Positions 10,209 to 19,846 of a stretch of 64,000 nucleotides of DNA are shown piece after piece; within the stretch, counting starts at the first letter, position 1; every line of letters begins with the position of its first letter. The notes under the pieces were generated by a model. It saw nothing but the letters and a program-made list of their open reading frames with translations, did not search any database and was not told where the DNA came from. Origin of the DNA: Ignavibacteriota bacterium (GTDB lineage: Bacteria > Bacteroidota > Ignavibacteria > Ignavibacteriales > Melioribacteraceae). The stretch spans positions 1 through 64,000 of the forward strand of contig JABFGH010000014.1 in the NCBI GenBank assembly GCA_013112585.1, written 5' to 3'. The translations under genes were made by a program, and so were the position numbers.

Positions 10209-10445
10209 TTAGTTACCTACTTTTTCTTTTAAGTAGCTAACAGCATCTCCTACAGAACCGATTTTTTCAGCATCTTCATCGGGAATTGAAATATCGAATT
10301 CCGATTCAAAGCCCATTACTAATTCTACTATATCTAATGAATCCGCACCTAAATCATTTGTAAATGAAGCTTCGTTGTTAATTTGATTTTCTTCAACACC
10401 AAGCTTGTCCATAATGATTTCTTTTACTTTAGCTTCGACATCCAT
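10209..10445 (-). CDS. acpP: Acyl carrier protein
   Basis: This 78-residue acidic protein carries growing acyl chains on a phosphopantetheine arm. The attachment serine is Ser36 in [11 protein letters not shown]. Length and composition are standard. It lies between fabG and fabF, with a stem-loop right after its stop codon. Confidence 0.97.
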   Translation of the reverse strand: MDVEAKVKEIIMDKLGVEENQINNEASFTNDLGADSLDIVELVMGFESEFDISIPDEDAEKIGSVGDAVSYLKEKVGN

Positions 10446-10487
10446 GTTTACTCCTATTATATTAGTTAATTAAAAATAATTTATTTG

Positions 10488-11246
10488 TCACATTACCATT
10501 CCGCCATCTACGGCAATTACCTGACCGGTAACATAATTTGCATCTTCGCTGCACAAAAAGGCAACAACTCTTGCTATATCTTCCGGTGTTCCCATTCTTT
10601 TAAGCGGAATATTTTGAAGCAGTACTTCTCTTTGTTTATCATTTAATTGCTGGGTCATTTCAGTTTCAATAAAACCTGGTGCAACTGCATTCACAGTAAT
10701 ATTACGTGAAGCTAATTCCTTTGCGGTTGCTTTAGTAAATCCGATTACTCCTGCTTTTGAAGCCGCATAATTTGCCTGCCCGGCATTACCAATCATGCCA
10801 ACAACTGAAGAAATATTTACTATTCTTCCATATCGCTGCTTTATCATCTGTTTCATAACAGCTTTTGTATAATTGAAAACACTTTTTAAATTAACATTAA
10901 TCACTGAATCAAAATCTTGTTCCGACATTCTGAGTAGTAGATTGTCGCGGGTAATACCGGCATTGTTAACTAAAATATCCACACCGCCTAAAGTTTCAAT
11001 AGCGCTTTGAACTGTTGCTTCGGCATCTTTAAGTGAAGAAGCATCAGCCTTGAACCCGTGTATTTTTATACTCGGATCATTAATTTCCTGCTGTAATTCC
11101 TCTGCACACTCATCACAGCTATTGTAGATAAAAGCAACATCAGAAAATAAAATTCCGCAGCAGCTTTTAGATGCTAATTCTTTAACAATTGCTCGTCCTA
11201 TTCCTCTCGTTCCGCCGGTCACAATCGCTCGTTTTTTAAGTAACAA
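10488..11246 (-). CDS. fabG: 3-oxoacyl-ACP reductase
   Basis: FabG reduces 3-ketoacyl-ACP with NADPH. It is a short-chain dehydrogenase with the cofactor motif TGGTRGIG (10-17), NNAG (94-97), and catalytic Ser147, Tyr160 (YAASKAG) and Lys164. The C terminus GQVIAVDGGM is typical. The start is a TTG at 11246, preceded by GGGAG at a seven-base spacing; no ATG fits before the cofactor motif. After the first helix there is an unusual stretch with four cysteines (29, 30, 44, 47), somewhat longer than in common FabG proteins. Confidence 0.95.
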   Translation of the reverse strand: MLLKKRAIVTGGTRGIGRAIVKELASKSCCGILFSDVAFIYNSCDECAEELQQEINDPSIKIHGFKADASSLKDAEATVQSAIETLGGVDILVNNAGITRDNLLLRMSEQDFDSVINVNLKSVFNYTKAVMKQMIKQRYGRIVNISSVVGMIGNAGQANYAASKAGVIGFTKATAKELASRNITVNAVAPGFIETEMTQQLNDKQREVLLQNIPLKRMGTPEDIARVVAFLCSEDANYVTGQVIAVDGGMVM

Positions 11247-11367
11247 AACTATACTCCCACATTAAAATAATTCGTTAAATAATTAGAATTAAAACTGCTC
11301 TCAAATAACGCGATAATATACAATTTAATGATTTATATTTCCACTTGATTGAGTTTAAGAAAATATG

Positions 11368-12282
11368 CTAAAAAAGTTTTTCCAGATCGGAATATTTGTC
11401 AATTCCAACAGATTTTACATTGGGATTAATTCTTTTCAGCAATCCTTGCAAAACTTTACCCGGTCCAATTTCATAAAATTCATCTGCACCATCATCAATC
11501 ATATTTTTGATGGTCTCTTCCCATCTTACCGGAGCGGTAACTTGCCGGTTTAATAAATCTTTGATTTCATTTTTTACGGTAACCGGCTTTGCAGTTACAT
11601 TTGCGTAAACCGGTATATTCGCATCGTTGATTTTAACTTCTTCTAATTTTAAACCAAGCTTATCTTTTGCACTCTGCATTAATGGAGAATGAAAAGCCCC
11701 GCTAACAACAAGTTCTTTTACAAGTTTAGCACCATTCGATTTGCAGAGTTCCATAGCTTTGTGTACACCATCAACAGAACCCGAAATAACTATTTGTCCC
11801 GGTGAATTAAAATTAGCACACTGAACAATTCCTGCACTGCTTGCTTCATTACACATTTCTTCAACAAGATTTGCCTGCATCCCAACTACTGCCGCCATTG
11901 TACCCGGGTTATCAATACCGGCTTGCAGCATTGCCTCTCCTCTAAACCTTACAAGTTTCATTGCATCAATAAACTCCAATGCCCCAGCAGCTACCAGCGC
12001 AGAATACTCGCCGAGAGAATGACCGGCTGCCATATCCGGCTTAATATTTTTAATTATTTTTGTTAATAGAACACTGTGTAAGAATATAGCAGGCTGAGTT
12101 ACACTCGTTTGTTTTAAATCATCAACAGGTCCATCAAACATAATTTTTGTTAGATCAAAATTTATAGCTTCTTCAGCATTTTTCACAAGTTCTTTTGAGC
12201 TTTCAGAATTCTCGACTACATCCTTAGCCATTCCAACATATTGAGCACCTTGACCCGGAAATAAAAATGCTATTTTTCCCAT
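11368..12282 (-). CDS. fabD: Malonyl-CoA:ACP transacylase
   Basis: FabD moves malonyl from CoA to ACP. The 304-residue protein starts MGKIAFLFPGQGAQ, with the active-site serine at Ser89 in GHSLGEYSAL and a catalytic His in SGAFHSPLM. An in-frame start 12 codons upstream would add residues that no family member needs, so I chose the ATG at 12282. It overlaps the end of fabH by 13 bases, pointing to translational coupling. Confidence 0.95.
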   Translation of the reverse strand: MGKIAFLFPGQGAQYVGMAKDVVENSESSKELVKNAEEAINFDLTKIMFDGPVDDLKQTSVTQPAIFLHSVLLTKIIKNIKPDMAAGHSLGEYSALVAAGALEFIDAMKLVRFRGEAMLQAGIDNPGTMAAVVGMQANLVEEMCNEASSAGIVQCANFNSPGQIVISGSVDGVHKAMELCKSNGAKLVKELVVSGAFHSPLMQSAKDKLGLKLEEVKINDANIPVYANVTAKPVTVKNEIKDLLNRQVTAPVRWEETIKNMIDDGADEFYEIGPGKVLQGLLKRINPNVKSVGIDKYSDLEKLF

Positions 12283-13289
12283 TTGTCCATTCCCCAAGTT
12301 AAATACATAGATCCCCATGTGAATCCGGCACCAAATGCTGCAAGAATCAAGTTATCCCCTTTTTTAACTTTTCCGTCTCTATAATATTCCGTTAAACATA
12401 ATGGAATTGTTGCAGCAGTTGTATTTCCGTATCTATCAATGTTTATCATTACTTGTTCAGGGTCAATTCCCATCCTTTTTGCAGTTGCATCTATAATTCT
12501 CAAATTTGCCTGATGCGGCACAAGGTAAGCTATTTCATCCGAAGATAAATTATGTTTCTCCATCATTTCAACTGATACATCCGCCATACCTTTAACTGCA
12601 ACTTTGAAAACAGCTTTGCCGTCTTGATAAATATAGTGCAATTTATTCTTCACAGTTTCTTCGGTTGCCGGATTTAAACTTCCGCCTGCTTTCATGTATA
12701 AACTATCTTGTCCGGATCCATCAACTCTTAAAATTGAATCATGAATTCCAATTGAATCATCTTCACTTGGCTCAAGTAAAACAGCAGAGGCGGCATCACC
12801 GAAAAGTATGCATGTATTTCGATCAGTATAATCAGTAATTGAACTCATTTTATCTGAACCGATAACTAAAACTTTTTTAGCATTTCCGCTTTCAATTAAG
12901 CTTGCACCTGATTGAAGAGCAAATAGAAAGCCGGAACATGCTGCCGATAAATCGTAGCCCCATGCGTTTACAGCACCAATATTTTCTTGAACTAAACATG
13001 CAGTTGCAGGGAAAAACATATCCGGCGTTACTGTTGCAATAATAATTACATCAATTTCTTCGGGTTTAACACCTGTAGTTTTGAACAAGTCCTTAGCTGC
13101 TTCTGCAGCCATATCACTGGTTGCGCCGTTTTCCATTAAACGGCGTTCTGAAATTCCCGTTCTTGTTTTTATCCATTCGTCATTTGTATCAATAATTGAT
13201 TCGAAATATTTGTTGTCCATTATCTTTTCCGGTGCATACATTCCAACACCGGTAATTGCTGCTTTTATATTGCTATTTTGATTTTGCAT
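12270..13289 (-). CDS. fabH: 3-oxoacyl-ACP synthase III
   Basis: FabH starts fatty-acid synthesis by condensing an acyl-CoA primer with malonyl-ACP. Its catalytic triad is complete: Cys118 in SAACSGF, His259 in VPHQANLRI and Asn289 in YGNTTAAT. The length of 339 residues is normal. It overlaps plsX upstream by 17 bases and fabD downstream by 13 bases, within one operon. Confidence 0.96.
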   Translation of the reverse strand: MQNQNSNIKAAITGVGMYAPEKIMDNKYFESIIDTNDEWIKTRTGISERRLMENGATSDMAAEAAKDLFKTTGVKPEEIDVIIIATVTPDMFFPATACLVQENIGAVNAWGYDLSAACSGFLFALQSGASLIESGNAKKVLVIGSDKMSSITDYTDRNTCILFGDAASAVLLEPSEDDSIGIHDSILRVDGSGQDSLYMKAGGSLNPATEETVKNKLHYIYQDGKAVFKVAVKGMADVSVEMMEKHNLSSDEIAYLVPHQANLRIIDATAKRMGIDPEQVMINIDRYGNTTAATIPLCLTEYYRDGKVKKGDNLILAAFGAGFTWGSMYLTWGMDKWEK

Positions 13290-14304
13290 AATCTTTTAGT
13301 GCTTCCTCAAATTTCTGAAGTAATTGTTTATCGAACATTTCCTTTGCTTTAAGCACCATATTTTTAATAGCCAGCTCCGAACTTGAACCATGACCAATAA
13401 TACTTATTCCATTTACACCTAACAATGGTACTCCGCCGTATGATTGGTAATCCATATCACTTAGTGCTTCCTTAAAAACTCCCTTTACTACCAACGCCTT
13501 CAATTTATTTATCAAACCTTGTTCTGCATATTTTTTAATTCTAGATTTTAGAAGTCCTATTGTACTTTCTGCTAACTTAAGAATAATATTACCGACAAAA
13601 CCGTCACAAACAATAATGTTTACGGTACCTTTTAGAACATCACGTCCTTCCACATTCCCAACGTAATTAAGCTCTGAATTACTAAGCAATTCATGAGTTG
13701 CAAATGTCAATTCATTCCCCTTCGATTTTTCTTCGCCGACACTCATAATACCAATAGTGGGTTTCGGAATGTTATGCATTTCTCTTGCGTATATAGAACC
13801 CAGCAAAGCATATTCAAACAAGTGTGAAGGCTTACTGTCAACACTTGCACCAACATCATAAACAGAACAATAGTCACCATTTTGTGTTGGGAATGAAGAA
13901 CCAATTGTAGGGCGGGAAACACCTTTCAATCTGCCGATTAAAATAGTAGAAGCTGCCATCATTGCACCGGTATTGCCTGCACTGATAAAACCATCTGCTT
14001 TGCCGTCTTTAACAAGTTTAGCTCCAACTACTATAGATGAATTAGGTTTTGTTTTCAATGCTGCGGTTGGGCTATCAGACATTTCAATAACTTCATCAGC
14101 ATGAATAATTTGTTCTTCGGGAAACTGTAAGTTTTTTTCGGCAATAACTTTTTTAATTTTATTCTTATCACCAACTAACAATAATTGAATATTGCTATCC
14201 GCAGCAGAGGCATCTATTGCACCAACAACATTGTTAGCCGGTGCAAAGTCGCCGCCCATCGCATCAACTGCAATTCGGCATTTTTTATTTTGAAAGTTGG
14301 TCAT
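13273..14304 (-). CDS. plsX: Phosphate acyltransferase PlsX
   Basis: PlsX makes acyl-phosphate from acyl-ACP, feeding PlsY and phospholipid synthesis. The 343-residue protein opens with the family pattern IAVDAMGGDFAP. It also has SAGNTGAMMAAS, DVGASVDSKP and CDGFVGNI. It sits 12 bases after rpmF and overlaps fabH, the common rpmF-plsX-fabH order. Confidence 0.96.
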   Translation of the reverse strand: MTNFQNKKCRIAVDAMGGDFAPANNVVGAIDASAADSNIQLLLVGDKNKIKKVIAEKNLQFPEEQIIHADEVIEMSDSPTAALKTKPNSSIVVGAKLVKDGKADGFISAGNTGAMMAASTILIGRLKGVSRPTIGSSFPTQNGDYCSVYDVGASVDSKPSHLFEYALLGSIYAREMHNIPKPTIGIMSVGEEKSKGNELTFATHELLSNSELNYVGNVEGRDVLKGTVNIIVCDGFVGNIILKLAESTIGLLKSRIKKYAEQGLINKLKALVVKGVFKEALSDMDYQSYGGVPLLGVNGISIIGHGSSSELAIKNMVLKAKEMFDKQLLQKFEEALKDYAKSK

Positions 14305-14316
14305 AAACCAATTAGC

Positions 14317-14496
14317 TTACGATTCAGGAACAAACATTGATCTGCCTGCATAATAACCGCAGCTAGGGCAGGCTCTGTGGCTAAGTTTAGTATCGCCGCA
14401 ATTTGCACATGTTGCAATTCCGGGTGCAGTAGCTTTATAGTGAGTTCGTCTTTTGTCTCTTCTTGTTTTAGATATTTTTCGTTTTGGATGTGCCAT
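14317..14496 (-). CDS. rpmF: 50S ribosomal protein L32
   Basis: A 59-codon gene found by reading the gap between yceD and plsX. It starts [17 protein letters not shown], is very basic, and has a zinc-ribbon type pair CANC and CPSC, as in the zinc-binding form of L32. Its start lies five bases after the yceD stop, and its stop lies 12 bases before plsX. This yceD-rpmF-plsX order is widely conserved and supports the call strongly. Confidence 0.96.
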   Translation of the reverse strand: MAHPKRKISKTRRDKRRTHYKATAPGIATCANCGDTKLSHRACPSCGYYAGRSMFVPES

Positions 14497-14501
14497 AATA
14501 A

Positions 14502-15017
14502 CTAACCTTGTTTATTTATTTTATCTTTCAGTTTTAATAATTCTTCCCATTCGGGTCTTACTTCATCTTTTGAACATCTGCATTCTTCTTTATTCAAATC
14601 GACACCGCATCCGGCGCACAATCCTTTACAGTCATCATCGCAAACAATTTTCATTGGTACCGAAAGCATTGCATATTCTCTAACTTCTTTTGATATATCA
14701 ATGTAATCTTCTTCGGGTGCAATGTAAAATGTATTTGAGTCTTCATCGTCAATGTTTTCTTCGTCAAAAAAATAGAAAAGTTTAAAGTCTCTTTCTAATT
14801 CAGCTTCAAACTCTTCGCTGCATCTGTCGCATTCAAAATTTGTATGAACTTTCAAATCGCAGTTTAACACAAATTGGTTTTGCGATTTATCCATTTTACA
14901 ATTTACTTTTATATAATTGCTAAATGGTTTGTTAAGACCTAAACTCTTCGGCGATTCATTAAAATCAAAGTAGTGAACACCGTTTTCAATATTTTTAATT
15001 TTTATCTTCAATGGCAT
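14502..15017 (-). CDS. yceD: YceD/DUF177 family protein
   Basis: This family is linked to 23S rRNA accumulation and almost always precedes rpmF. The protein has 171 residues and cysteine pairs in the middle (CDRCSEEF) and near the C terminus ([12 protein letters not shown]), suggesting a bound metal. It is the first gene of the fatty-acid operon. The divergent ABC-transporter operon starts 185 bases away. Confidence 0.9.
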   Translation of the reverse strand: MPLKIKIKNIENGVHYFDFNESPKSLGLNKPFSNYIKVNCKMDKSQNQFVLNCDLKVHTNFECDRCSEEFEAELERDFKLFYFFDEENIDDEDSNTFYIAPEEDYIDISKEVREYAMLSVPMKIVCDDDCKGLCAGCGVDLNKEECRCSKDEVRPEWEELLKLKDKINKQG

Positions 15018-15202
15018 AGAGTCATTTAAATGAAGTCCAAAATATAAATAGTCCTATAATCATAATCAAGAAAACGGCGTAAATTGTTGAATTGAAAGAT
15101 TTTATTACCCGGCTATATTTTCATAGCCTCCATTTTCTATCTTTTTCATTTCTTCTAAAAAATTAGCTATTTTGAATTATATTTACACATTAATTTTTAA
15201 CT

Positions 15203-16108
15203 ATGCTATCAATAAATAATCTTACAAAAAGATTCGGCAAAACTTTAGCTATTAACAATATTTCGTTTAATGTTGATTCAGGCAATATTTTCGGTGTTCT
15301 CGGTCCTAATGGTGCGGGTAAGTCAACAATTTTAAGATCAATATTAAATATTATTCAGCCTAATAGCGGCGAAATTTTAATTGATAGTTTACCCCACAAT
15401 AAATTTAATTCAGATAAAATCGGTTACCTGCCCGAAGATAGAGGGTTATATCAGCGAAGCAGGGTTGATGATGTGTTAAAATATTTTGGAAAGTTAAAGT
15501 CGTTAAGTAAATCAGATGTAAATAATAAAATAGAATTTTGGTCAAATAAATTTGAACTGCAGCATCAATTAAGTAAATATGTTTATGAACTTTCAAAAGG
15601 TAATCAGCAGAAAGTTCAATTTTTAATTTCAATAATTCACGACCCTGATATTTTAATTTTAGATGAACCTTTCACAGGGTTCGATCCAATAAATCAAAAA
15701 TTAATTTTAGAGATTATTAAAGATTTTGAATCGCGGGGAAAAATTATTCTTCTTTCAACACACATGCTGGAGCTTGCAGAAAAATTCTGCTCGGAAATAA
15801 TTTTAATAAATGAGGGTGAGAAAATTATTTCGGGTAATTTAAGTGAGATTAAATCAAATTATAACAGCTCTAAATATTTAGTTGAATTTACGGGTGATAC
15901 TGAATCACTTAACAGCTCTGAGATGATTCATGAACTAAATTTTGAAAATGGGAAGTTGAAGCTGACTGCAGAAAGTACAACTCGCAGTTCTCAATTATTA
16001 AATTTTTTAATTTCAAAGGGTGAAGTTTCACATTTTCAAAAACTGGAGCCTAGTTTAACTGATATATTTTTTGATTCAATAAATAAAGTTAAACAGACCG
16101 AACAATGA
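15203..16108 (+). CDS. ABC transporter ATP-binding protein (NatA-like)
   Basis: The ATPase subunit of an ABC-2 type exporter. Visible are Walker A GPNGAGKST (34-42), the signature LSKGNQQ (130-136), Walker B ILILDEP (150-156) and the switch His in STHMLE. The C-terminal extension (about 220-301) is typical of NatA/CcmA-like subunits. Its stop overlaps the start of the permease gene by four bases (ATGA), so the two form one unit. The substrate is unknown; sodium export is one family example. Confidence 0.9.
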   Translation: MLSINNLTKRFGKTLAINNISFNVDSGNIFGVLGPNGAGKSTILRSILNIIQPNSGEILIDSLPHNKFNSDKIGYLPEDRGLYQRSRVDDVLKYFGKLKSLSKSDVNNKIEFWSNKFELQHQLSKYVYELSKGNQQKVQFLISIIHDPDILILDEPFTGFDPINQKLILEIIKDFESRGKIILLSTHMLELAEKFCSEIILINEGEKIISGNLSEIKSNYNSSKYLVEFTGDTESLNSSEMIHELNFENGKLKLTAESTTRSSQLLNFLISKGEVSHFQKLEPSLTDIFFDSINKVKQTEQ

Positions 16109-17319
16109 GTAAAATTATAAATATTGCCTATTGGGAATTTACTGAAAGAGTAAAACGAAAATATTTTATAATCTCTACTCTTCTTACTCCCCTATTTTTA
16201 ATAGCTCTCGGTTACTTTTCCGGTGTTGTAAATTTAAGTACAGATGAAAAACCGCAAATGATCGGCTTGTATAATTATTCCGAAATACCTTTTGCTAATT
16301 TTCAAATTGCATTTGATAATGTTCAGCTCCCTAACAATCAGCCGAAATATATTTTAGTAGATGTGACTAAAGATGTAATAAATAATGATGGAAATATTGC
16401 TATACTTGAGAACTATGTAGAAAGTCAAAACTTAGCAGCAGTGGTTATTGTTAAGTCTGATAGCATAAATAATGTTTCATCCACTCTAATTACTAAATAT
16501 CCAAAATCACATAATGAAATACTTTTACTCGAAGCAATTTTAAATCAAGCTAAATATTTAAGTAATGAAGTTTATGAATCTATAAAAATCACACAATCAC
16601 CAACGAGTGAAATATTTGAACATAAAACTGAAGCTGAGTTGGTCAATCAATTTTATGATAGTTTTGTATTGCTAATTTTACTGCTTGCAAGCATCTTGTT
16701 TTCGGGCGGGTTATTTGTGCGGGGTTTAGCCGAAGAGAAATCGAACCGCATAATTGAGATATTGTTATCGAGCTGTAAGGTAAATGATATTCTTCTTGGT
16801 AAAATTTTAGGACTATCGCTGCTTGGTCTTTTCCAAATATTAATTTGGATTTTACTCGGCTACACTTTCTTATCGAATTATATATTTATTAACAATGCTG
16901 ATTTTTTAACTCTTCAAATAATATTCTTTTTATTGGGATATTTATTTTATACATCCGTGTTCGTTGGGCTCGGTTCGCTTGTAAATTCCGAGTATGATTC
17001 GCAGCAGTTAACAACTAACATTAGTATTTTTCTCTTAGTGCCAATTATACTGGCATTGCAAATTATTGAATACCCAAATTCAATTTTAGCCGTAACACTT
17101 TCATTTTTCCCGCTCACAAGTGCGCCGGTAATGCTGCTCAGGTTTAACACTTCGGTTATTCCCGATTGGCAAATAATTACTGCAATTCTAAGCTTACTAT
17201 TTTTTACAGGCTTATTTATTTTTATTACATCAAAAATATTTGGTAAAGGTTTGCTGCTGTTCGGTGAAAAATCACCCTACACGAAATTGCTAAAATGGAT
17301 TACTTCAAAAAATGAGTAA
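16105..17319 (+). CDS. ABC-2 type permease (NatB-like)
   Basis: The membrane partner of the preceding ATPase, with 404 residues. It has one N-terminal membrane segment (about 20-40), a large outside domain (about 45-180) and a C-terminal cluster of about five hydrophobic helices. The segment GLAEEKSNRIIEILLSS is a hallmark of this permease family. The four-base overlap with the ATPase gene and a six-base gap to the next gene indicate co-expression. Confidence 0.88.
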   Translation: MSKIINIAYWEFTERVKRKYFIISTLLTPLFLIALGYFSGVVNLSTDEKPQMIGLYNYSEIPFANFQIAFDNVQLPNNQPKYILVDVTKDVINNDGNIAILENYVESQNLAAVVIVKSDSINNVSSTLITKYPKSHNEILLLEAILNQAKYLSNEVYESIKITQSPTSEIFEHKTEAELVNQFYDSFVLLILLLASILFSGGLFVRGLAEEKSNRIIEILLSSCKVNDILLGKILGLSLLGLFQILIWILLGYTFLSNYIFINNADFLTLQIIFFLLGYLFYTSVFVGLGSLVNSEYDSQQLTTNISIFLLVPIILALQIIEYPNSILAVTLSFFPLTSAPVMLLRFNTSVIPDWQIITAILSLLFFTGLFIFITSKIFGKGLLLFGEKSPYTKLLKWITSKNE

Positions 17320-17325
17320 AGATTT

Positions 17326-18258
17326 ATGCCGATAACTGCTACGATATTAGCTGCAGTTTTACCGATGCTTACATATTTATATTTTATTTGGCGAGCAGAT
17401 AAGTATGAACCGGAACCGCTGATGTTTGTGCTTCTTCATTTTTTATGGGGTGCGTTTGGTGCAGTAGTATTAGCAATTATCGGCAGTCAATTATTATCAC
17501 TGTCACTAAGTAATTTTCTAACTCTCTCCTCTTTGTCTTTATTCGAAGTCATTTTAATTGCACCTGTAGTTGAGGAACTTGCAAAGGGATCGCTCCTTTT
17601 AAAAACAACAAAGAGTATAAAAGTTGACAATTTAACTGATGGATTAGTTTACGGCGGTGCCATCGGATTAGGGTTTGGGATGACAGAAAACTTTATGTAC
17701 TTCCTCTCCCATGCTGATGATGCAAGTACATGGATTTCACTTGTAATATTTCGTTCTGCGTTTTCGGCAGTTATGCACTGTATTGCCTCGGCAATATTTG
17801 GTGCGTTTTTAGTAAAAGCAAAATATACTGCTTCATTTAAAAAAATATGGTTTACTTTATTAGGATTTTCAATTGCTGTTTTTATTCACTTTCTATGGAA
17901 CTTTAGTGTAATCCATACTGCAACAGCCTTATTCGGATTTATGTTTATGGCGGTACTGATTTTATTTTTTATAACACTATTTAAAATATCGATAAAAAAA
18001 GAAAGCGAATTAATTTATAATGAATTACTTGAAGAATCAGATTTGATACCTGAAAAACATTTAATGATTTTAAGTACCGACAAGCGAAATAGAAAAGGCT
18101 GGGTGGATGAATCACTTAGAAAGGTTTATATAAAATCGGCAACTAAACTTGCATTTAGAAAAATGGAAATAAAATCTTGTGCAATTGATAAAAGAAATAT
18201 ATTTGAAAATGAAATTTTAAAACAGAGAAATATTATTCGTAGCTTATTTCAAAAATAA
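17326..18258 (+). CDS. PrsW-family intramembrane protease
   Basis: A multi-span membrane protein of 310 residues. It carries the conserved PrsW pattern: EELAKG (83-88), TENFMYF (120-126), HCIASAIFGAF (151-161) and HFLWNF (188-193). In Bacillus, PrsW makes the first cut in an anti-sigma factor; targets in this lineage are unknown. The soluble C-terminal third (about 220-310) is charged and does not resemble a known domain to me. It lies between the ABC exporter and nadD and may be co-transcribed with both. Confidence 0.85.
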   Translation: MPITATILAAVLPMLTYLYFIWRADKYEPEPLMFVLLHFLWGAFGAVVLAIIGSQLLSLSLSNFLTLSSLSLFEVILIAPVVEELAKGSLLLKTTKSIKVDNLTDGLVYGGAIGLGFGMTENFMYFLSHADDASTWISLVIFRSAFSAVMHCIASAIFGAFLVKAKYTASFKKIWFTLLGFSIAVFIHFLWNFSVIHTATALFGFMFMAVLILFFITLFKISIKKESELIYNELLEESDLIPEKHLMILSTDKRNRKGWVDESLRKVYIKSATKLAFRKMEIKSCAIDKRNIFENEILKQRNIIRSLFQK

Positions 18259-18281
18259 AATAATTTTAGGAAGGAAGTAAT

Positions 18282-18860
18282 TTGATAGGAATTTTAGGCG
18301 GTACTTTCGACCCCATTCATACCGGGCATTTAATTACGGCAAGGGTTGTATTGGAAACGAGGGGGTATGAAAAAATAGTTTTAATTCCATGTAGTATATC
18401 GCCGCATAAACAAGGGGTTAAAACAGCAGATAATTATGATAGATTAAATATGGTTAAAGCTGCAATTGCAAATGATGCATTGTTTGAAGTTTCGGACTAT
18501 GAGCTTATGATGGGCGGAATATCATATACAATTGATACGCTGAAACATTTTATGGATACTTATAATAAGATTGAATTGATTATTGGTTATGATAATTTAG
18601 CTAAATTCGATACCTGGAAAAACTATAAAGAAATTTTGGATTTAACTAATTTAATAGTGATGAAAAGATCAACTGATAATATAGCAGTTGAAAATAAAAC
18701 AGTTTTGGAAAAAGCTATTATTGTTGACACACCAACTATTGAAATATCATCAAGCAGCATTAGGGAAAGAATTAAGAATCATTTACCGATTGATAACCTT
18801 GTTCCCGATGCGGTAAAAAAATATATTTATGATAATGGAATTTATTCGGATAATAATTGA
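18282..18860 (+). CDS. nadD: Nicotinate-nucleotide adenylyltransferase
   Basis: NadD adenylylates nicotinate mononucleotide in NAD synthesis. The 192-residue protein has the nucleotidyltransferase motif GGTFDPIHTGH (6-16) and the C-terminal ISSSSIRERI. The start is a TTG at 18282 with a strong AGGAAGGAAG ribosome site just upstream, and it sits two codons before the first conserved residues. The stop overlaps the meaB start by one base. Confidence 0.94.
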   Translation: MIGILGGTFDPIHTGHLITARVVLETRGYEKIVLIPCSISPHKQGVKTADNYDRLNMVKAAIANDALFEVSDYELMMGGISYTIDTLKHFMDTYNKIELIIGYDNLAKFDTWKNYKEILDLTNLIVMKRSTDNIAVENKTVLEKAIIVDTPTIEISSSSIRERIKNHLPIDNLVPDAVKKYIYDNGIYSDNN

Positions 18861-19816
18861 TGAGCAGGGATATTACATTTTTAGATAATCTGAATGTTGA
18901 TAACAAAAAATTAATCTCACGGTTAATTTCAAAGGTTGAAGAAAACAATTCTGAACATGATGAAATTCTTTCAGCCATTCATAAAAACACCGGTAATGCT
19001 TATCGTATTGGAATTACAGGTCCGCCCGGAGCCGGAAAGTCAAGTATTACAAATCAGCTTGTTAAACTTATAGTAAGTAAAAATAAATCAGTAGGAATAA
19101 TTGCGGTTGATCCAACAAGTCCCTTTAGCGGCGGCGCACTACTTGGTGATCGAGTACGTATGAGCGAGGTTGGGGGTATGCCCGGAGTTTACATCCGCAG
19201 TATGGCAACACGCGGCAGTTTAGGCGGATTAAGCCATAAAACCATTGATGCCGCTGATGTACTCGATGCCGCAGGATTTGATTTTGTTATTTTTGAAACT
19301 GTAGGAGTCGGGCAATCGGAATTGGATATTGCACAAGCTGCCGATACTACATTTGTAGTTTTAGTGCCTGAATCGGGTGATGCAATACAAGCAATGAAAG
19401 CCGGTTTGATGGAAATAGCAGACTTTTTTGTAATGAATAAATGCGACAGACCAGGATTTGAAAGTGCGATCAGTGCGCTTAGAACAATTCTAATGTTTAA
19501 AGATCACGATGAAAATAGTTGGCTTCCCGAAATAATTAAAGCCGTGGCTACCGAAAATAAAGGGATAACTGAAATATTTGAGAATATCGAGAAGCATCGA
19601 AACTATCTTGACAAACATGATCTGCTGATTAAAAATAGAAAAGCCAGATCGTTGAATAGGATTAAAGATATTGTGAAGGATAGAATTAATTTTGAGTTAT
19701 CAGATTTTTACAATCAAGAGAAATTCTTAAATGCAATAAATGAAGTTGTAACCGGAAGTCTTTCACCTTATCAATTAGCAGAACAAATATTAAAAGTTTA
19801 TAAAGATAAAAAGTGA
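18860..19816 (+). CDS. meaB: MeaB/ArgK-type GTPase, methylmalonyl-CoA mutase chaperone
   Basis: This G3E-type GTPase protects and reloads B12-dependent methylmalonyl-CoA mutase. It has a P-loop GPPGAGKSS (54-62), the family block VDPTSPFSGGALLGDR, FETVGVGQSE and the guanine motif NKCD. The length is 318 residues. I preferred the ATG at 18860 (TGATG overlap with nadD) to a TTG one codon earlier. The mutase itself is 28 kb away on the other strand (47060-48715). The next gene is an acyl-CoA carboxylase subunit, which fits propionyl-CoA metabolism. Confidence 0.93.
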   Translation: MSRDITFLDNLNVDNKKLISRLISKVEENNSEHDEILSAIHKNTGNAYRIGITGPPGAGKSSITNQLVKLIVSKNKSVGIIAVDPTSPFSGGALLGDRVRMSEVGGMPGVYIRSMATRGSLGGLSHKTIDAADVLDAAGFDFVIFETVGVGQSELDIAQAADTTFVVLVPESGDAIQAMKAGLMEIADFFVMNKCDRPGFESAISALRTILMFKDHDENSWLPEIIKAVATENKGITEIFENIEKHRNYLDKHDLLIKNRKARSLNRIKDIVKDRINFELSDFYNQEKFLNAINEVVTGSLSPYQLAEQILKVYKDKK

Positions 19817-19846
19817 TTTCATTTACCCAGTAATAAAGAAATTATT

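Noticed and set aside
14453-14683. A 76-residue plus-strand frame
   Set aside because: It is the opposite strand of rpmF and yceD, which have clear family motifs.
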